Shown: positions 1-6,691 of the stretch, in pieces
Position numbering within the stretch: position 1 is the first letter of the stretch
Layout: each line of letters starts with the position of its first letter
Virus record (IMG/VR): IMGVR_UViG_3300017951_000045
Span: 1 to 36,427 of that record
From: a virus
DNA length: 36,427 nucleotides
Reading direction: 5' to 3' (one strand)
Translations under genes and position numbers: made by a program
The notes under the pieces: model-generated
The model's database searches: none
The model's input: the letters and a program-made list of their open reading frames with translations, nothing else
What the model was told of the DNA's origin: nothing

Positions 1-1
1 T

Positions 2-208
2 CTGGGTAAAGAGCATGGCAAACTCTCTATCATCTACACCAAGCATGGACAAAATGCTCCACTTAAAATGTGGCGGCATTACAAAGCTCAAGAATCATTC
101 AATGAGACCCACGCTTGGGATCTCTTTGACAACATGCTAGAGAAGGGCTTCGTGCCTTTCCCTCACACCTCACTCATTCAAATCGCACACGCATTCAAAG
201 CTAACTAA
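2..208 (+). CDS. Hypothetical protein, 3' part only
   Basis: An open frame enters from the left edge and gives the last 68 residues of a protein before a TAA stop. It starts with LGKEHGKLSIIYTKHG and contains MWRHYKAQESF. The piece is polar, with no membrane segment or Cys motif, and I do not recognise the family. Its stop overlaps the next start in a TAATG junction, which supports real translation and coupling to the small gene that follows. The start lies outside the window. Confidence 0.6.
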   Translation: MGKEHGKLSIIYTKHGQNAPLKMWRHYKAQESFNETHAWDLFDNMLEKGFVPFPHTSLIQIAHAFKAN

Positions 209-321
209 TGTTCGGATTCATTGCTAATGCCTTCACTTCTTTTGTTCAAGAAGTAGCTTCAGCTGTAGTGTCTATGGCATTTGCCATGGTCGTCAACTTT
301 GTTACTTCACAATTCTTATGA
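208..321 (+). CDS. Small hydrophobic protein, 37 aa
   Basis: This short frame begins with an ATG overlapping the previous stop (TAATG) and ends in a TGA overlapping the next start (ATGA). Both junctions favour a translated gene. The product begins MFGFIANAFTSF and is almost entirely hydrophobic or small-residue, with AVVSMAFAMVVNFV in the middle, so one membrane-spanning or membrane-binding helix is likely. No family is recognised. Its function is unknown; a small membrane-acting early protein is only an inference. Confidence 0.5.
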   Translation: MFGFIANAFTSFVQEVASAVVSMAFAMVVNFVTSQFL

Positions 322-935
322 GACATGAACTTACACCGCTAGAGAATAAGTTAGTTCTTATTCAAGGCTGGTTTAAAGAACATAGAAAGCAAAATGACTC
401 TGCTCATCTGTTGCTTTCTAATACACACGTATATGAACTGAATCCCAACACTGCATACATGAAATCACCTCCTCTCTTCATTCTTGATCATCTATGGGTT
501 ACAGAACCAGGGGCAGAAAATACAAAAGGCAGAGAACTTTTTACTAAACAGTTTTTTGTTGGCCGCGTTAAACCCTACATCAGGACTAACAAAAGTAAAG
601 ACTATGGTGTAATAGGTGAGCATTTTCAAGATCTAGATAAAATCCTTTATCAAGTTTCTTGGAAACTCAAACAAATTGAACAAAAGTCACTAAAGCAATC
701 TATAAAACATAAAACAGAGATGCAATTATATTCAAATGTTTTAGATACTATTACTAATACAAATAGTCATTTTGTTGGTATTAATACATCAACAAATGAA
801 TGGATTGAAATGTATAAAGATTTGTTAACCAAAGCCACTGTGCGTTATAACAAAGCGTACAAAACTGAATGTAAACAAAACAAAAAACAAAAAACTCGTA
901 TCATTCTCCCACCTTCCACTAAAGGTTTCTCATGA
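318..935 (+). CDS. Hypothetical protein, 205 aa
   Basis: A soluble-looking 205-residue protein with a Lys-rich second half (IEQKSLKQSIKHKTEM, KTECKQNKKQKTRI) and a basic C-terminus. No catalytic motif or membrane segment is visible, and I do not recognise the family. The gene overlaps its neighbours by four bases at each end (ATGA junctions), so it belongs to the same translationally coupled cluster. Its second half is notably more AT-rich than the following gene. A nucleic-acid-binding role would suit the basic tail but is not shown. Confidence 0.6.
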   Translation: MRHELTPLENKLVLIQGWFKEHRKQNDSAHLLLSNTHVYELNPNTAYMKSPPLFILDHLWVTEPGAENTKGRELFTKQFFVGRVKPYIRTNKSKDYGVIGEHFQDLDKILYQVSWKLKQIEQKSLKQSIKHKTEMQLYSNVLDTITNTNSHFVGINTSTNEWIEMYKDLLTKATVRYNKAYKTECKQNKKQKTRIILPPSTKGFS

Positions 936-1579
936 ACCAAATCACACCAACCAAATTGGATAAGCTCAATACCTTTGAGCTTTACAAACACTATGCTGCC
1001 CTATCGAGCAGTCTGTCTCTCCTTACTCCTGACTCCAAAGAGCTGGCACTCTCTGAACTGGAGCATTGCGCCAGGCTCCGGTCTAGCAAAATTGATGGTA
1101 TCCACTACCATCTCACCCAACATGAAAAGCTAGTTGAAGTTGGAGTAGAAGAAAAGAAAAAACTAGACTCTGCAATCAAACACCATAAGGCAGAGATTGA
1201 AGCACTGCGTTCCATCCTTAAAGAAATCAGACGTCGTGGTTTTACTGACGGCAACAAAATTACTGGTAAGAACTATGAGTTCAACATTTCTCCTTTGCCC
1301 ACACCCTCAGTAGAAATAACCGGCAGTGTTGATGACTGGTCCACTGACGACCAGCAGCGGTTCGCTATGGTTGAAGAGGTAATCACTACCACCATTACTA
1401 AATCCTTAGATGGCAAGAACATCCTTCGGGCAGATGAAAAAATCAAGCATCGACACGTACCAAATCTCGACGCAATCAAAGACGCCCACGCCCAAGGTCA
1501 CATCCTCCCTAAAGGAGTACAAGTCGTACAAAACCACCGCATCACAGTCAAACGTATCCTTAACGCCAATGAAAACTGA
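932..1579 (+). CDS. Gp157-like coiled-coil protein
   Basis: The 215-residue product has the layout of the siphovirus Gp157 family. An N-terminal helical region is followed by a long charged coiled coil (about residues 60-105, including EVGVEEKKKLDSAIKHHKAE). A short beta segment then reads GKNYEFNISPLPTPSVEITG, where the family usually has a phrase ending in PSVEI. Gp157 proteins are phage-encoded; the founding member was linked to phage resistance in Streptococcus thermophilus, but the biochemical role is unsettled. They often sit near recombination genes. Here the protein lies in a small-gene cluster, overlapping the previous gene by ATGA and the next by 11 bases. The family call is from motif order only. 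Confidence 0.6.
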   Translation: MNQITPTKLDKLNTFELYKHYAALSSSLSLLTPDSKELALSELEHCARLRSSKIDGIHYHLTQHEKLVEVGVEEKKKLDSAIKHHKAEIEALRSILKEIRRRGFTDGNKITGKNYEFNISPLPTPSVEITGSVDDWSTDDQQRFAMVEEVITTTITKSLDGKNILRADEKIKHRHVPNLDAIKDAHAQGHILPKGVQVVQNHRITVKRILNANEN

Positions 1580-1874
1580 ACCTACAACTTGGACCAAATT
1601 TCATCCTTCATTACAAAAAAGTTTCTATAACTCTTTAGAAGTTCCTACTTCTGAAGCTGATGCAATTGTTAAAGAGCAGTGCCACAAGCACGCTGTCTCT
1701 GATATTGAAATGCAAATGCAAGCTTTAGATTCTGAAATGGAATTAGAGAATCGTCAGGATGTCCCTTACAACGCAGGTAAAATTGATCAACTTCATGAAC
1801 GTCGCATTAAATTAATCAATGCAAAACGTTATCACACGAACGCTGCTCATGCTTACTGGTATTATATGCAGTAG
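1569..1874 (+). CDS. Hypothetical protein, 101 aa
   Basis: I chose the ATG at 1569, which gives 101 residues and an 11-base overlap with the previous gene. The frame stays open upstream to 1410, but that would run through the Gp157-like gene. The product is acidic to neutral, with a probable helical middle (EADAIVKEQCHKHAVSDIEM, then HERRIKLINAKRYH). It looks like a short coiled-coil protein. No known family is recognised. Confidence 0.6.
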   Translation: MKTEPTTWTKFHPSLQKSFYNSLEVPTSEADAIVKEQCHKHAVSDIEMQMQALDSEMELENRQDVPYNAGKIDQLHERRIKLINAKRYHTNAAHAYWYYMQ

Positions 1875-1887
1875 TTATTAATACACT

Positions 1888-2085
1888 ATGTACGAGTATA
1901 CGATTGAAGAATCACGCTTTGGTTTATTTACCAGTGTTCTTACTGACGGTACTCGTATGGTGACAGGGATGACTGAAGAAGCAGTGCGGTATTGCACTGA
2001 TAATATTCACATCCCTGTTATGCAAGGAACTTTTGATGGTTGGACCAGTGCTCCTAAAGCGAGTGTTGTAGGTGGCAAACTTTAA
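1888..2085 (+). CDS. Conserved small phage protein, 65 aa
   Basis: Short protein starting MYEYTIEESRFGLFTSVLTD and ending ASVVGGKL. The phrases TGMTEEAVRYCTDNIHIP and GTFDGWTS resemble, from memory, a small family common in cyanophages with no assigned function. It probably folds as a small alpha/beta domain. The gene sits 13 bases after the previous stop, in the same orientation as the rest of the cassette. No catalytic residues or transmembrane segment can be pointed out. Confidence 0.55.
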   Translation: MYEYTIEESRFGLFTSVLTDGTRMVTGMTEEAVRYCTDNIHIPVMQGTFDGWTSAPKASVVGGKL

Positions 2086-2100
2086 AAACAATCGATACTA

Positions 2101-2370
2101 ATGACCAACCACCCACTAACTGACGAGCTTTGCTGCCAAATCTGGCACGACAACAAAGACGACTGGCTCAAGTGGCAAGACCCCTGTCCATCTACTCGAC
2201 GAGTCATGCGTACCGCTACCGATTGGCAGTTGAAACAAGTAACCAAATGGTTAAAAAGTAATACTGAAGATTACGTGGGTGCAGGCTGTTATTTCCTCAC
2301 GGAATCTTTTCTTGATGACTTCAAGAAAGCAATGCGCCCCACCACCACCACACAGGAGGACGACCAATGA
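2101..2370 (+). CDS. Conserved small phage protein, 89 aa
   Basis: The product begins MTNHPLTDELCCQIW and contains RTATDWQLKQVTKWLK, a phrase like one I recall in many cyanophage small proteins of unknown function. The C-terminal end (MRPTTTTQEDDQ) is partly dictated by the DNA, because the ribosome-binding site of the next gene, CACACAGGAGGAC, lies inside the last codons. The stop overlaps the next start by ATGA. No enzymatic motif is visible. Confidence 0.55.
   Translation: MTNHPLTDELCCQIWHDNKDDWLKWQDPCPSTRRVMRTATDWQLKQVTKWLKSNTEDYVGAGCYFLTESFLDDFKKAMRPTTTTQEDDQ
2346..2361 (+). repeat. Copy 1 of a 16-base repeat carrying a ribosome-binding site
   Basis: CACCACACAGGAGGAC occurs here and again at 2603-2618. 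Each copy contains a full AGGAGG Shine-Dalgarno core within the last codons of one gene and just upstream of the next start. The duplication suggests that neighbouring small genes and their start signals arose or spread by recombination between such copies. Confidence 0.7.
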
Positions 2371-2624
2371 GCAATACATGCAAGTACTGGGATTGTGGTT
2401 GGTGTTACGCCCTTGACAATGTAGAGACAAATGCTGACTCCCAGAGTGCTTGCGTTAATTCATCTGTTTGCCCTTATTTAGTGCGAACAGAAGTCGTAGA
2501 TCTTCCACAAGCAAATTCTGATGTTTGTGGTGAAGAAGGTATTGAACGTGCTCTACAACGAACGTTTGAAGAGAATGATGAATTGATGCGTAAACTGGCA
2601 GACACCACACAGGAGGACAACTGA
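2367..2624 (+). CDS. Cys-rich small protein, possible metal binder, 85 aa
   Basis: The N-terminal half carries a dense Cys/Trp pattern: CKYWDCGWCYALDN, then SACVNSSVCPYL. This spacing suits a small zinc-binding or disulfide-stabilised knuckle; Cys residues lie near positions 5, 10, 13, 29 and 35. The second half is acidic and helical, ending in TTQEDN. I recall similar Cys/Trp small proteins in cyanophages, with unknown function. It starts by ATGA overlap with the previous gene behind a strong AGGAGG and ends by TGATG overlap with the next. Confidence 0.55.
   Translation: MSNTCKYWDCGWCYALDNVETNADSQSACVNSSVCPYLVRTEVVDLPQANSDVCGEEGIERALQRTFEENDELMRKLADTTQEDN
2603..2618 (+). repeat. Copy 2 of the 16-base ribosome-binding-site repeat
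   Basis: This is identical over 16 bases to 2346-2361 and lies six bases before the ATG at 2624. A looser third version, CAGCAGGAAGACAACA, sits at 2774-2789 before another ATG that opens only a five-codon frame. Confidence 0.7.
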
Positions 2625-2797
2625 TGACTAACCAAATCACACTCGGCGAAGCCCTGGAGCTTGTTACATTTGAGCAGGATGTTGACGGCACTTGGTATGT
2701 CACTCGTGTCCATGACGATGTCAAAGGCGATGTCATAGGCACAGTCCACGGCACAATTGGCGGTCGCGACTGGCAGCAGGAAGACAACAATGACTGA
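2624..2797 (+). CDS. Small glycine/valine-repeat protein, 57 aa
   Basis: An ATG overlapping the previous stop (TGATG) and preceded by AGGAGGAC opens a 57-residue frame. The product starts MTNQITLGEALELVTF and contains VKGDVIGTVHGTIGGRDW. The alternating hydrophobic and Gly pattern looks like a tiny beta-ladder repeat, and I recall similar V-x-G-x-V-x-G segments in cyanophage small proteins. Its function is unknown. The perfect Shine-Dalgarno sequence and the overlap support expression. Confidence 0.55.
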   Translation: MTNQITLGEALELVTFEQDVDGTWYVTRVHDDVKGDVIGTVHGTIGGRDWQQEDNND

Positions 2798-2831
2798 CGC
2801 ACAGTAAAATAAAATAAAGTATTACTAAAAG

Positions 2832-3104
2832 ATGAACTCCAAAAATTACGAAGAGCACATCTATTACATCCTTGATAACTTTACAAAAGGGGGTACACCT
2901 CTCACTGCATTTCTTGGTGGTCGCATGGAATGGCAGGTCACAACACTAGTTGCTGGCCTGCTTGCTAATCAAAATATCTCTCAAGCTCTTGATTCAGAAG
3001 AAATTGTAGAAGCTGCTATTACGTATGCCAATATTATTCAAAATAAATTATCTCAATATGAAGGTTCTACTGTTGATAATCTTGAAAGATTAATGGATAA
3101 ATAA
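2832..3104 (+). CDS. Hypothetical protein, 90 aa
   Basis: A 90-residue, probably all-helical protein with MNSKNYEEHIYYILDNF at the start and a Gly-rich patch, KGGTPLTAFLGGRMEW. There is no transmembrane segment or Cys motif, and I do not recognise the family. The gene begins after a 34-base gap from the previous gene. A poor ribosome-binding site lies upstream, and the leader (AAATAAAATAAAG) is AT-rich and could hold a promoter. It continues the plus-strand small-gene cassette. Confidence 0.55.
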   Translation: MNSKNYEEHIYYILDNFTKGGTPLTAFLGGRMEWQVTTLVAGLLANQNISQALDSEEIVEAAITYANIIQNKLSQYEGSTVDNLERLMDK

Positions 3105-3132
3105 TAGAATTAATTACCTTTACATACGCAAA

Positions 3133-3327
3133 GTGTCCAAGCCTGTTGCCCAAATGAAGTTTCATTTGGAACTTGAAGTAGCTTACGATCCGTTCCAAGG
3201 TCGTACTCCAGAAGAGTTCGCAGAAGTAGTCCATGATGATTTGCATCGTGTCCTTAATGACTTCCGCGAAGACGATGTTGAAGCTATCTTTAGTGATGTA
3301 GTCTCCGTTGAACTCCTCGCCCAATGA
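3133..3327 (+). CDS. Hypothetical small protein, 57-64 aa
   Basis: The longest version starts at GTG 3133 (64 residues). An in-frame ATG at 3154 gives 57 residues beginning MKFHLELEVAYDPFQGRT. Neither start has a clear Shine-Dalgarno, so the choice is open. The product has an amphipathic strand, then an acidic helical part (TPEEFAEVVHDDLHRVLND, EDDVEAIFSDV). It overlaps the next gene by ATGA, which supports the frame. The family is not recognised. Confidence 0.5.
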   Translation: MSKPVAQMKFHLELEVAYDPFQGRTPEEFAEVVHDDLHRVLNDFREDDVEAIFSDVVSVELLAQ

Positions 3328-3587
3328 ACACAGATTACCTCGCAGGCTGGAACGTCCAATCCGAACAACAAAAGGCTGATTTCATGGAGCACATGTACAA
3401 ATGCTCCGGTCGCACCAATGGGTTATTTACTGGGCTATGGGAAAATTTTTGCTTAACTGAAGCTGGTCCCTATTGCAGACAAATGTATTTCGATCGCAAA
3501 AAAGCTATTGAAGAATACGTTAAATTAGAAGCAGAAAAAACTTCTGTTAATCAAACAGAAGAATTTGTGACCACACTCCATGACTGA
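3324..3587 (+). CDS. Conserved small phage protein, 87 aa
   Basis: The product contains YKCSGRTNGLFTGLWENF, a phrase I recall as typical of a small cyanophage family of unknown function. The N-terminus (YLAGWNVQSEQQKADFMEHM) and C-terminus are helical and acidic. It starts inside the previous stop (ATGA) and overlaps the next gene by eight bases. It has neither a signal peptide nor a membrane helix. A role in early takeover of the host is a guess from position only. Confidence 0.55.
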   Translation: MNTDYLAGWNVQSEQQKADFMEHMYKCSGRTNGLFTGLWENFCLTEAGPYCRQMYFDRKKAIEEYVKLEAEKTSVNQTEEFVTTLHD

Positions 3588-3885
3588 CGCAAAAACATCA
3601 AGAGAAAATATGCATGACACTAGTCATGCTATGACCTCTATGGATGCAGAAAGCAAGTACCAAGCCTATAAAAAGCTGGTACTTGCCTTTGAAGACATCC
3701 TCTCTAGTTCTTGTGAACCTTACGATGTCTTAGAACAACACCGTCTTACCGGTGAAGACATTCATAATGCATTGCAAGAAGCTATTCATATGCAAAAGGA
3801 ATGGCACAATCAAGAAGTAACCATCTTAGATGATTTACTTGCTCTTAGTAAGTTTGAGTCTTCTCCTAGCTTTACTTTTGATTGA
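3580..3885 (+). CDS. Hypothetical helical protein, 101 aa
   Basis: The last gene of the first plus-strand cassette encodes 101 residues with a helical, acidic make-up (SKYQAYKKLVLAFEDILSS, HNALQEAIHMQKEWH). It overlaps the previous gene by eight bases. The first 12 bases, ATGACTGACGCA, are identical to those of an abortive five-codon frame at 2790, which suggests shuffled gene starts within the cassette. A rho-independent terminator follows about 80 bases after the stop. The family is not recognised. Confidence 0.55.
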   Translation: MTDAKTSRENMHDTSHAMTSMDAESKYQAYKKLVLAFEDILSSSCEPYDVLEQHRLTGEDIHNALQEAIHMQKEWHNQEVTILDDLLALSKFESSPSFTFD

Positions 3886-3961
3886 TTTCAGGATGTTCCA
3901 TTGGATCTTGTAAATCTTTACAGATTGCACAAGCTCTTTTATAAAACATATTATCTGTTTG

Positions 3962-3990
3962 ACCCACCTGCTCAAGGTGGGTTTTAATTT
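3962..3990 (+). terminator. Rho-independent terminator ending the first cassette
   Basis: ACCCACC (3962-3968), a seven-base loop and GGTGGGT (3976-3982) form a perfect 7-bp stem followed by TTTTAATTTT. It closes plus-strand transcription after the 101-residue gene. The minus-strand gene on the far side ends right at this hairpin, so the site separates convergent units. Confidence 0.8.
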
Positions 3991-4160
3991 TAGACCAGTT
4001 TTCCTTTTGGTGTTTGTCCATAGTAATACTGATGGAATGCTAACTTGCTGTGTACTTTGTCTGCTTTACGAATAATTCGTTGTGCCTCCTCTCGTGTTGT
4101 GCATTGATCTGCTTCAACACTAAGATTATGTAATTTTTGGTGTTGTTTCTTTGGATTCAT
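3990..4160 (-). CDS. Small basic protein, 56 aa
   Basis: On the minus strand an ATG at 4160 overlaps the TGA of the upstream membrane-protein gene (ATGA junction) and opens a 56-residue frame ending at the terminator. The product starts MNPKKQHQKLHNLS and continues with TREEAQRIIRKADKVHSK before a Tyr-rich end (FHQYYYGQTPKGKLV). It is strongly basic and probably one or two helices, so nucleic-acid or membrane-surface binding is possible. It fills what would otherwise be a gene-free gap. No family is recognised. Confidence 0.6.
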   Translation of the reverse strand: MNPKKQHQKLHNLSVEADQCTTREEAQRIIRKADKVHSKLAFHQYYYGQTPKGKLV

Positions 4161-4378
4161 TTTGCAGACCTCCCGGTTCCTATATTCGTTATTAATGCTA
4201 AGACAGTTGCAGTCATACCAGCAAATGTAACTTCTACACGTTTTCCTATCTCAGGGCAGTCATTTAAACCACCGTTGTTCTTGCAGTACTGTACTGCCAT
4301 GCCTAAAAAATAAATTTGAGAAATAAAAATTATACCTAAAAAACTTAATAATACTTTTTCTTTTTGAGATAAATACAT
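4157..4378 (-). CDS. Small membrane protein with two helices, 73 aa
   Basis: The product has a short charged start (MYLSQKEK), a long hydrophobic helix (VLLSFLGIIFISQIYFLGMA), a polar loop with Cys and Asn, and a second, weaker hydrophobic stretch (VTFAGMTATVLALIT). Two transmembrane segments with a short loop would suit a holin-type or other small phage membrane protein. It lies downstream of tail genes, not beside the endolysin, so a holin role is only a possibility. It starts by TAATG overlap with the previous gene and ends by ATGA overlap with the next. Confidence 0.6.
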   Translation of the reverse strand: MYLSQKEKVLLSFLGIIFISQIYFLGMAVQYCKNNGGLNDCPEIGKRVEVTFAGMTATVLALITNIGTGRSAK

Positions 4379-4590
4379 TAGTTTTCTTTTAAATAATGAT
4401 CAACATATTCTTCTCCGTTTTCTTCTCCGAATAAAGTAATCCTTAGTCTTGCTCTCTCTTTTGAATATGACGCATGGTTTCCTACAGGAGCAATTTTATT
4501 AAATAAAAATGATTCAATCAAATACAAAATATCCGGATCAATATCATCTGGATTTATTTCTTTTCCTTTCCAGTAAATAGTATTATGCAT
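4378..4590 (-). CDS. Hypothetical protein, 70 aa
   Basis: A 70-residue acidic protein starting MHNTIYWKGKEINPDDIDPD, with YLIESFLFNKIAP in the middle. It looks soluble and mixed alpha/beta. It is bracketed by TAATG junctions on both sides, so it is co-translated with the 168-residue structural protein upstream and the membrane protein downstream. It may be a small virion or assembly accessory factor, judging by position only. I do not recognise the sequence. Confidence 0.55.
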   Translation of the reverse strand: MHNTIYWKGKEINPDDIDPDILYLIESFLFNKIAPVGNHASYSKERARLRITLFGEENGEEYVDHYLKEN

Positions 4591-5096
4591 TATGCTCCAA
4601 GATTTAATGTAGATATAGTTTTTGTTTTTTTAATAATATCGCCTGCAGTATTTAGTTGCTGCTGAGAACTCAAGTCTTCTGACCACACCGCATCTGCAAT
4701 GCCAGAAGCAGTTAAGCTTCCTTCTTCTGAAACAATAACTTGCTGTGTCAATGAACTTGTTCTCATTGCAATAATCACATTAAATGATCCCAAAGTATTA
4801 ACAAACAATCCTGCTGTATCCGGCACAGGGAATAAATTACCCTCCACAATTAAAGTATGATCTGACTCTTGTGGTCGTATCTTCCAACCGTTAGTTAAAA
4901 AGTAATAGGCTCCAAGTAATACGCCACCGCCTAAAGCGTTGCCACCAACGCTATTCTGAAAAGCTGGTTGAAATTTTAAATTGTCTCCTGAAGTTGTCCA
5001 TTCTTTCCAGCGACTATATACTTCACTGGCTGAAAACTGTGTTAAACCAGAAGCACAGACAATTAATTTATTTGAACCGTCAAAACTAAAAGACAT
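4590..5096 (-). CDS. Probable virion structural protein, 168 aa
   Basis: The 168-residue product starts MSFSFDGSNKLIVCASGLTQ and includes VYSRWKEWTTSG, GNLFPVPDTAG and ASGIADAVWSEDLSS. The opening beta layout plus the YSxWKEW phrase is echoed in the 528-residue protein encoded at 6692-8278 (LYSFCKEEWKDD), so the two appear to share an N-terminal domain that may mediate attachment to the tail or baseplate. The ADAVW phrase near the C-terminus is common in phage tail proteins. It lies at the downstream end of the adhesin block. Confidence 0.6.
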   Translation of the reverse strand: MSFSFDGSNKLIVCASGLTQFSASEVYSRWKEWTTSGDNLKFQPAFQNSVGGNALGGGVLLGAYYFLTNGWKIRPQESDHTLIVEGNLFPVPDTAGLFVNTLGSFNVIIAMRTSSLTQQVIVSEEGSLTASGIADAVWSEDLSSQQQLNTAGDIIKKTKTISTLNLGA

Positions 5097-5110
5097 GTTA
5101 CTTATTCAAC

Positions 5111-6661
5111 TTATGGGTTTTCATATTGCCTATCTTCTTGTTGTTGGATAGGTAAGCTTCTACTAGTTGACGTATCAACGTTGGAAAGCTTTTGATAAAT
5201 ATAGCCTAAAGCATGAATCACAATATCAACAGAAGATACACTAATCGAGAATGATTCTGATGTACCAGAGTTTTCTACACCTGCTACTTCTGTAGTTGTT
5301 CCTGCATTATAAATACGTATTTCTGTATTTAACTGCAAATCTGTCAAGGTCAAAGTAGAACTAGTTTGGAAAGTAACCGTAAGACCTGCTTGCTTAAGAA
5401 TTGATGGTGTAGCACCGCCTGATACATTAATGGTCACACTTCCTGTAGAAGCAGTAAATTCAATTGCAGAGTCAGCTTGACCATCAGCTGCGTTATAACC
5501 ACTAAAACTATTGCCAACAAAACTAATTGTTCCTGTACTAATGCTTGTAGTAATAGCATGTGTATTTGAACCACGAGTAAATGAACAATTAGAAATATTT
5601 GCTAAATCATTTCCTGCAACAACTGGATCACTGTTTTGAAACGTACAATTAGAAATTGAACCACTGTTTAATGTAACTGCACCACAGTTTTTCCATGTTG
5701 AGTTTGTAGTTGTTGTACTACTTGATAATGTTGTTGTGCCCCAATCCAAAAACGTTGTGTTGGTTAAAGTTACAGTAGCTAAATTGGTTGCTGATCCAGA
5801 ATCAAAAAATCCAAGATCAGTTGTATCTAAACCAATAAACAAACAACCATTAAATGTTGCAGTAGTTTGGCTGCCTGCAAGAATAATTCCTGAAAAATTA
5901 GAAGCTGTCTTTTGATTAACGCCGGTAGGGTTATTGTTTGTTTTTGTAAGCACAGCATCAACATCATTAAATACAGTAGTCGTTGTCGTATCATCTGCAC
6001 CAATACGAACACGACCTTGTAAGGATGTACCTGCTGCTGTTGGTTGCAAAATGCCATAGGCATTTGCATTTAAAGCATCTTCTGTTGCAATATCATTAAA
6101 TGTTAAATCCGGATCAGGACTACCACCGCCTGTTGCATCAATACCTGTACCATAACGAATAACATCAACACCGAAATTAACGCCTTTAACTGAAACGGAA
6201 TTACTCATAATCCCGCCAAAATAACGTGGTGTTGTACCTGCTCCAGCACCAATCACATTATCTGGCGTTGCAGTAGGATCTACTGGATAACAAATCCAGC
6301 CACCATATTTATATGTATCTGAACCGTTTACATAAAATTCATCGCGTGCGCTAGCACTGGCTCCTAAAGTAATTCGTAATCCACCATTAGCTCTAGTATC
6401 ACCTGCACCAGGTGTAGTGGAATACATCCATACATAAACATGATCGCCTGTTCCAAACGTTTGAGATGAGCCTGCATCAGCATGCATCCCTTTGGTTTCT
6501 TGCTTAACCTGTTTGGAAATTGATGTACTACCTTGAATAAAATAATCAGTTTCTTCTGAAGTACCTGCCTGTCCACCACCCAAGGCAGACCAGTCTCCCA
6601 ACGTACCTGGCTCTGCGTTATTAACCAGAGTCAAATCAGTTGTGATTGACTGAGCTGCCAT
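5111..6661 (-). CDS. Virion adhesin with beta-helix repeats, 516 aa
   Basis: This protein is rich in Thr, Ser, Gly and Asn. Its middle part repeats short N-x-(T/S)-F phrases such as TFNGCLFIGLD, SISNCTFQNSD and NISNCSFTRGSN, the pattern of a right-handed parallel beta-helix. This fold is frequent in phage tail spikes and receptor-binding proteins that bind or cut host polysaccharide. The first part (about residues 1-180) resembles a carbohydrate-binding or jelly-roll region. No hydrolase active site can be named. The gene lies 30 bases after the 528-residue gene in the minus-strand structural operon. Confidence 0.6.
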   Translation of the reverse strand: MAAQSITTDLTLVNNAEPGTLGDWSALGGGQAGTSEETDYFIQGSTSISKQVKQETKGMHADAGSSQTFGTGDHVYVWMYSTTPGAGDTRANGGLRITLGASASARDEFYVNGSDTYKYGGWICYPVDPTATPDNVIGAGAGTTPRYFGGIMSNSVSVKGVNFGVDVIRYGTGIDATGGGSPDPDLTFNDIATEDALNANAYGILQPTAAGTSLQGRVRIGADDTTTTTVFNDVDAVLTKTNNNPTGVNQKTASNFSGIILAGSQTTATFNGCLFIGLDTTDLGFFDSGSATNLATVTLTNTTFLDWGTTTLSSSTTTTNSTWKNCGAVTLNSGSISNCTFQNSDPVVAGNDLANISNCSFTRGSNTHAITTSISTGTISFVGNSFSGYNAADGQADSAIEFTASTGSVTINVSGGATPSILKQAGLTVTFQTSSTLTLTDLQLNTEIRIYNAGTTTEVAGVENSGTSESFSISVSSVDIVIHALGYIYQKLSNVDTSTSRSLPIQQQEDRQYENP

Positions 6662-6691
6662 ATTTTATTCCGCTTATCTCTTAGTAGTCTA

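Noticed and set aside
1410-1568. Upstream extension of the 101-residue gene
   Set aside because: The frame is open but runs inside the Gp157-like gene; the ATG at 1569 gives a normal short overlap.
2455-2802. 115-residue minus-strand frame in the small-gene cassette
   Set aside because: It is antisense to two coupled plus-strand genes with strong ribosome-binding sites.
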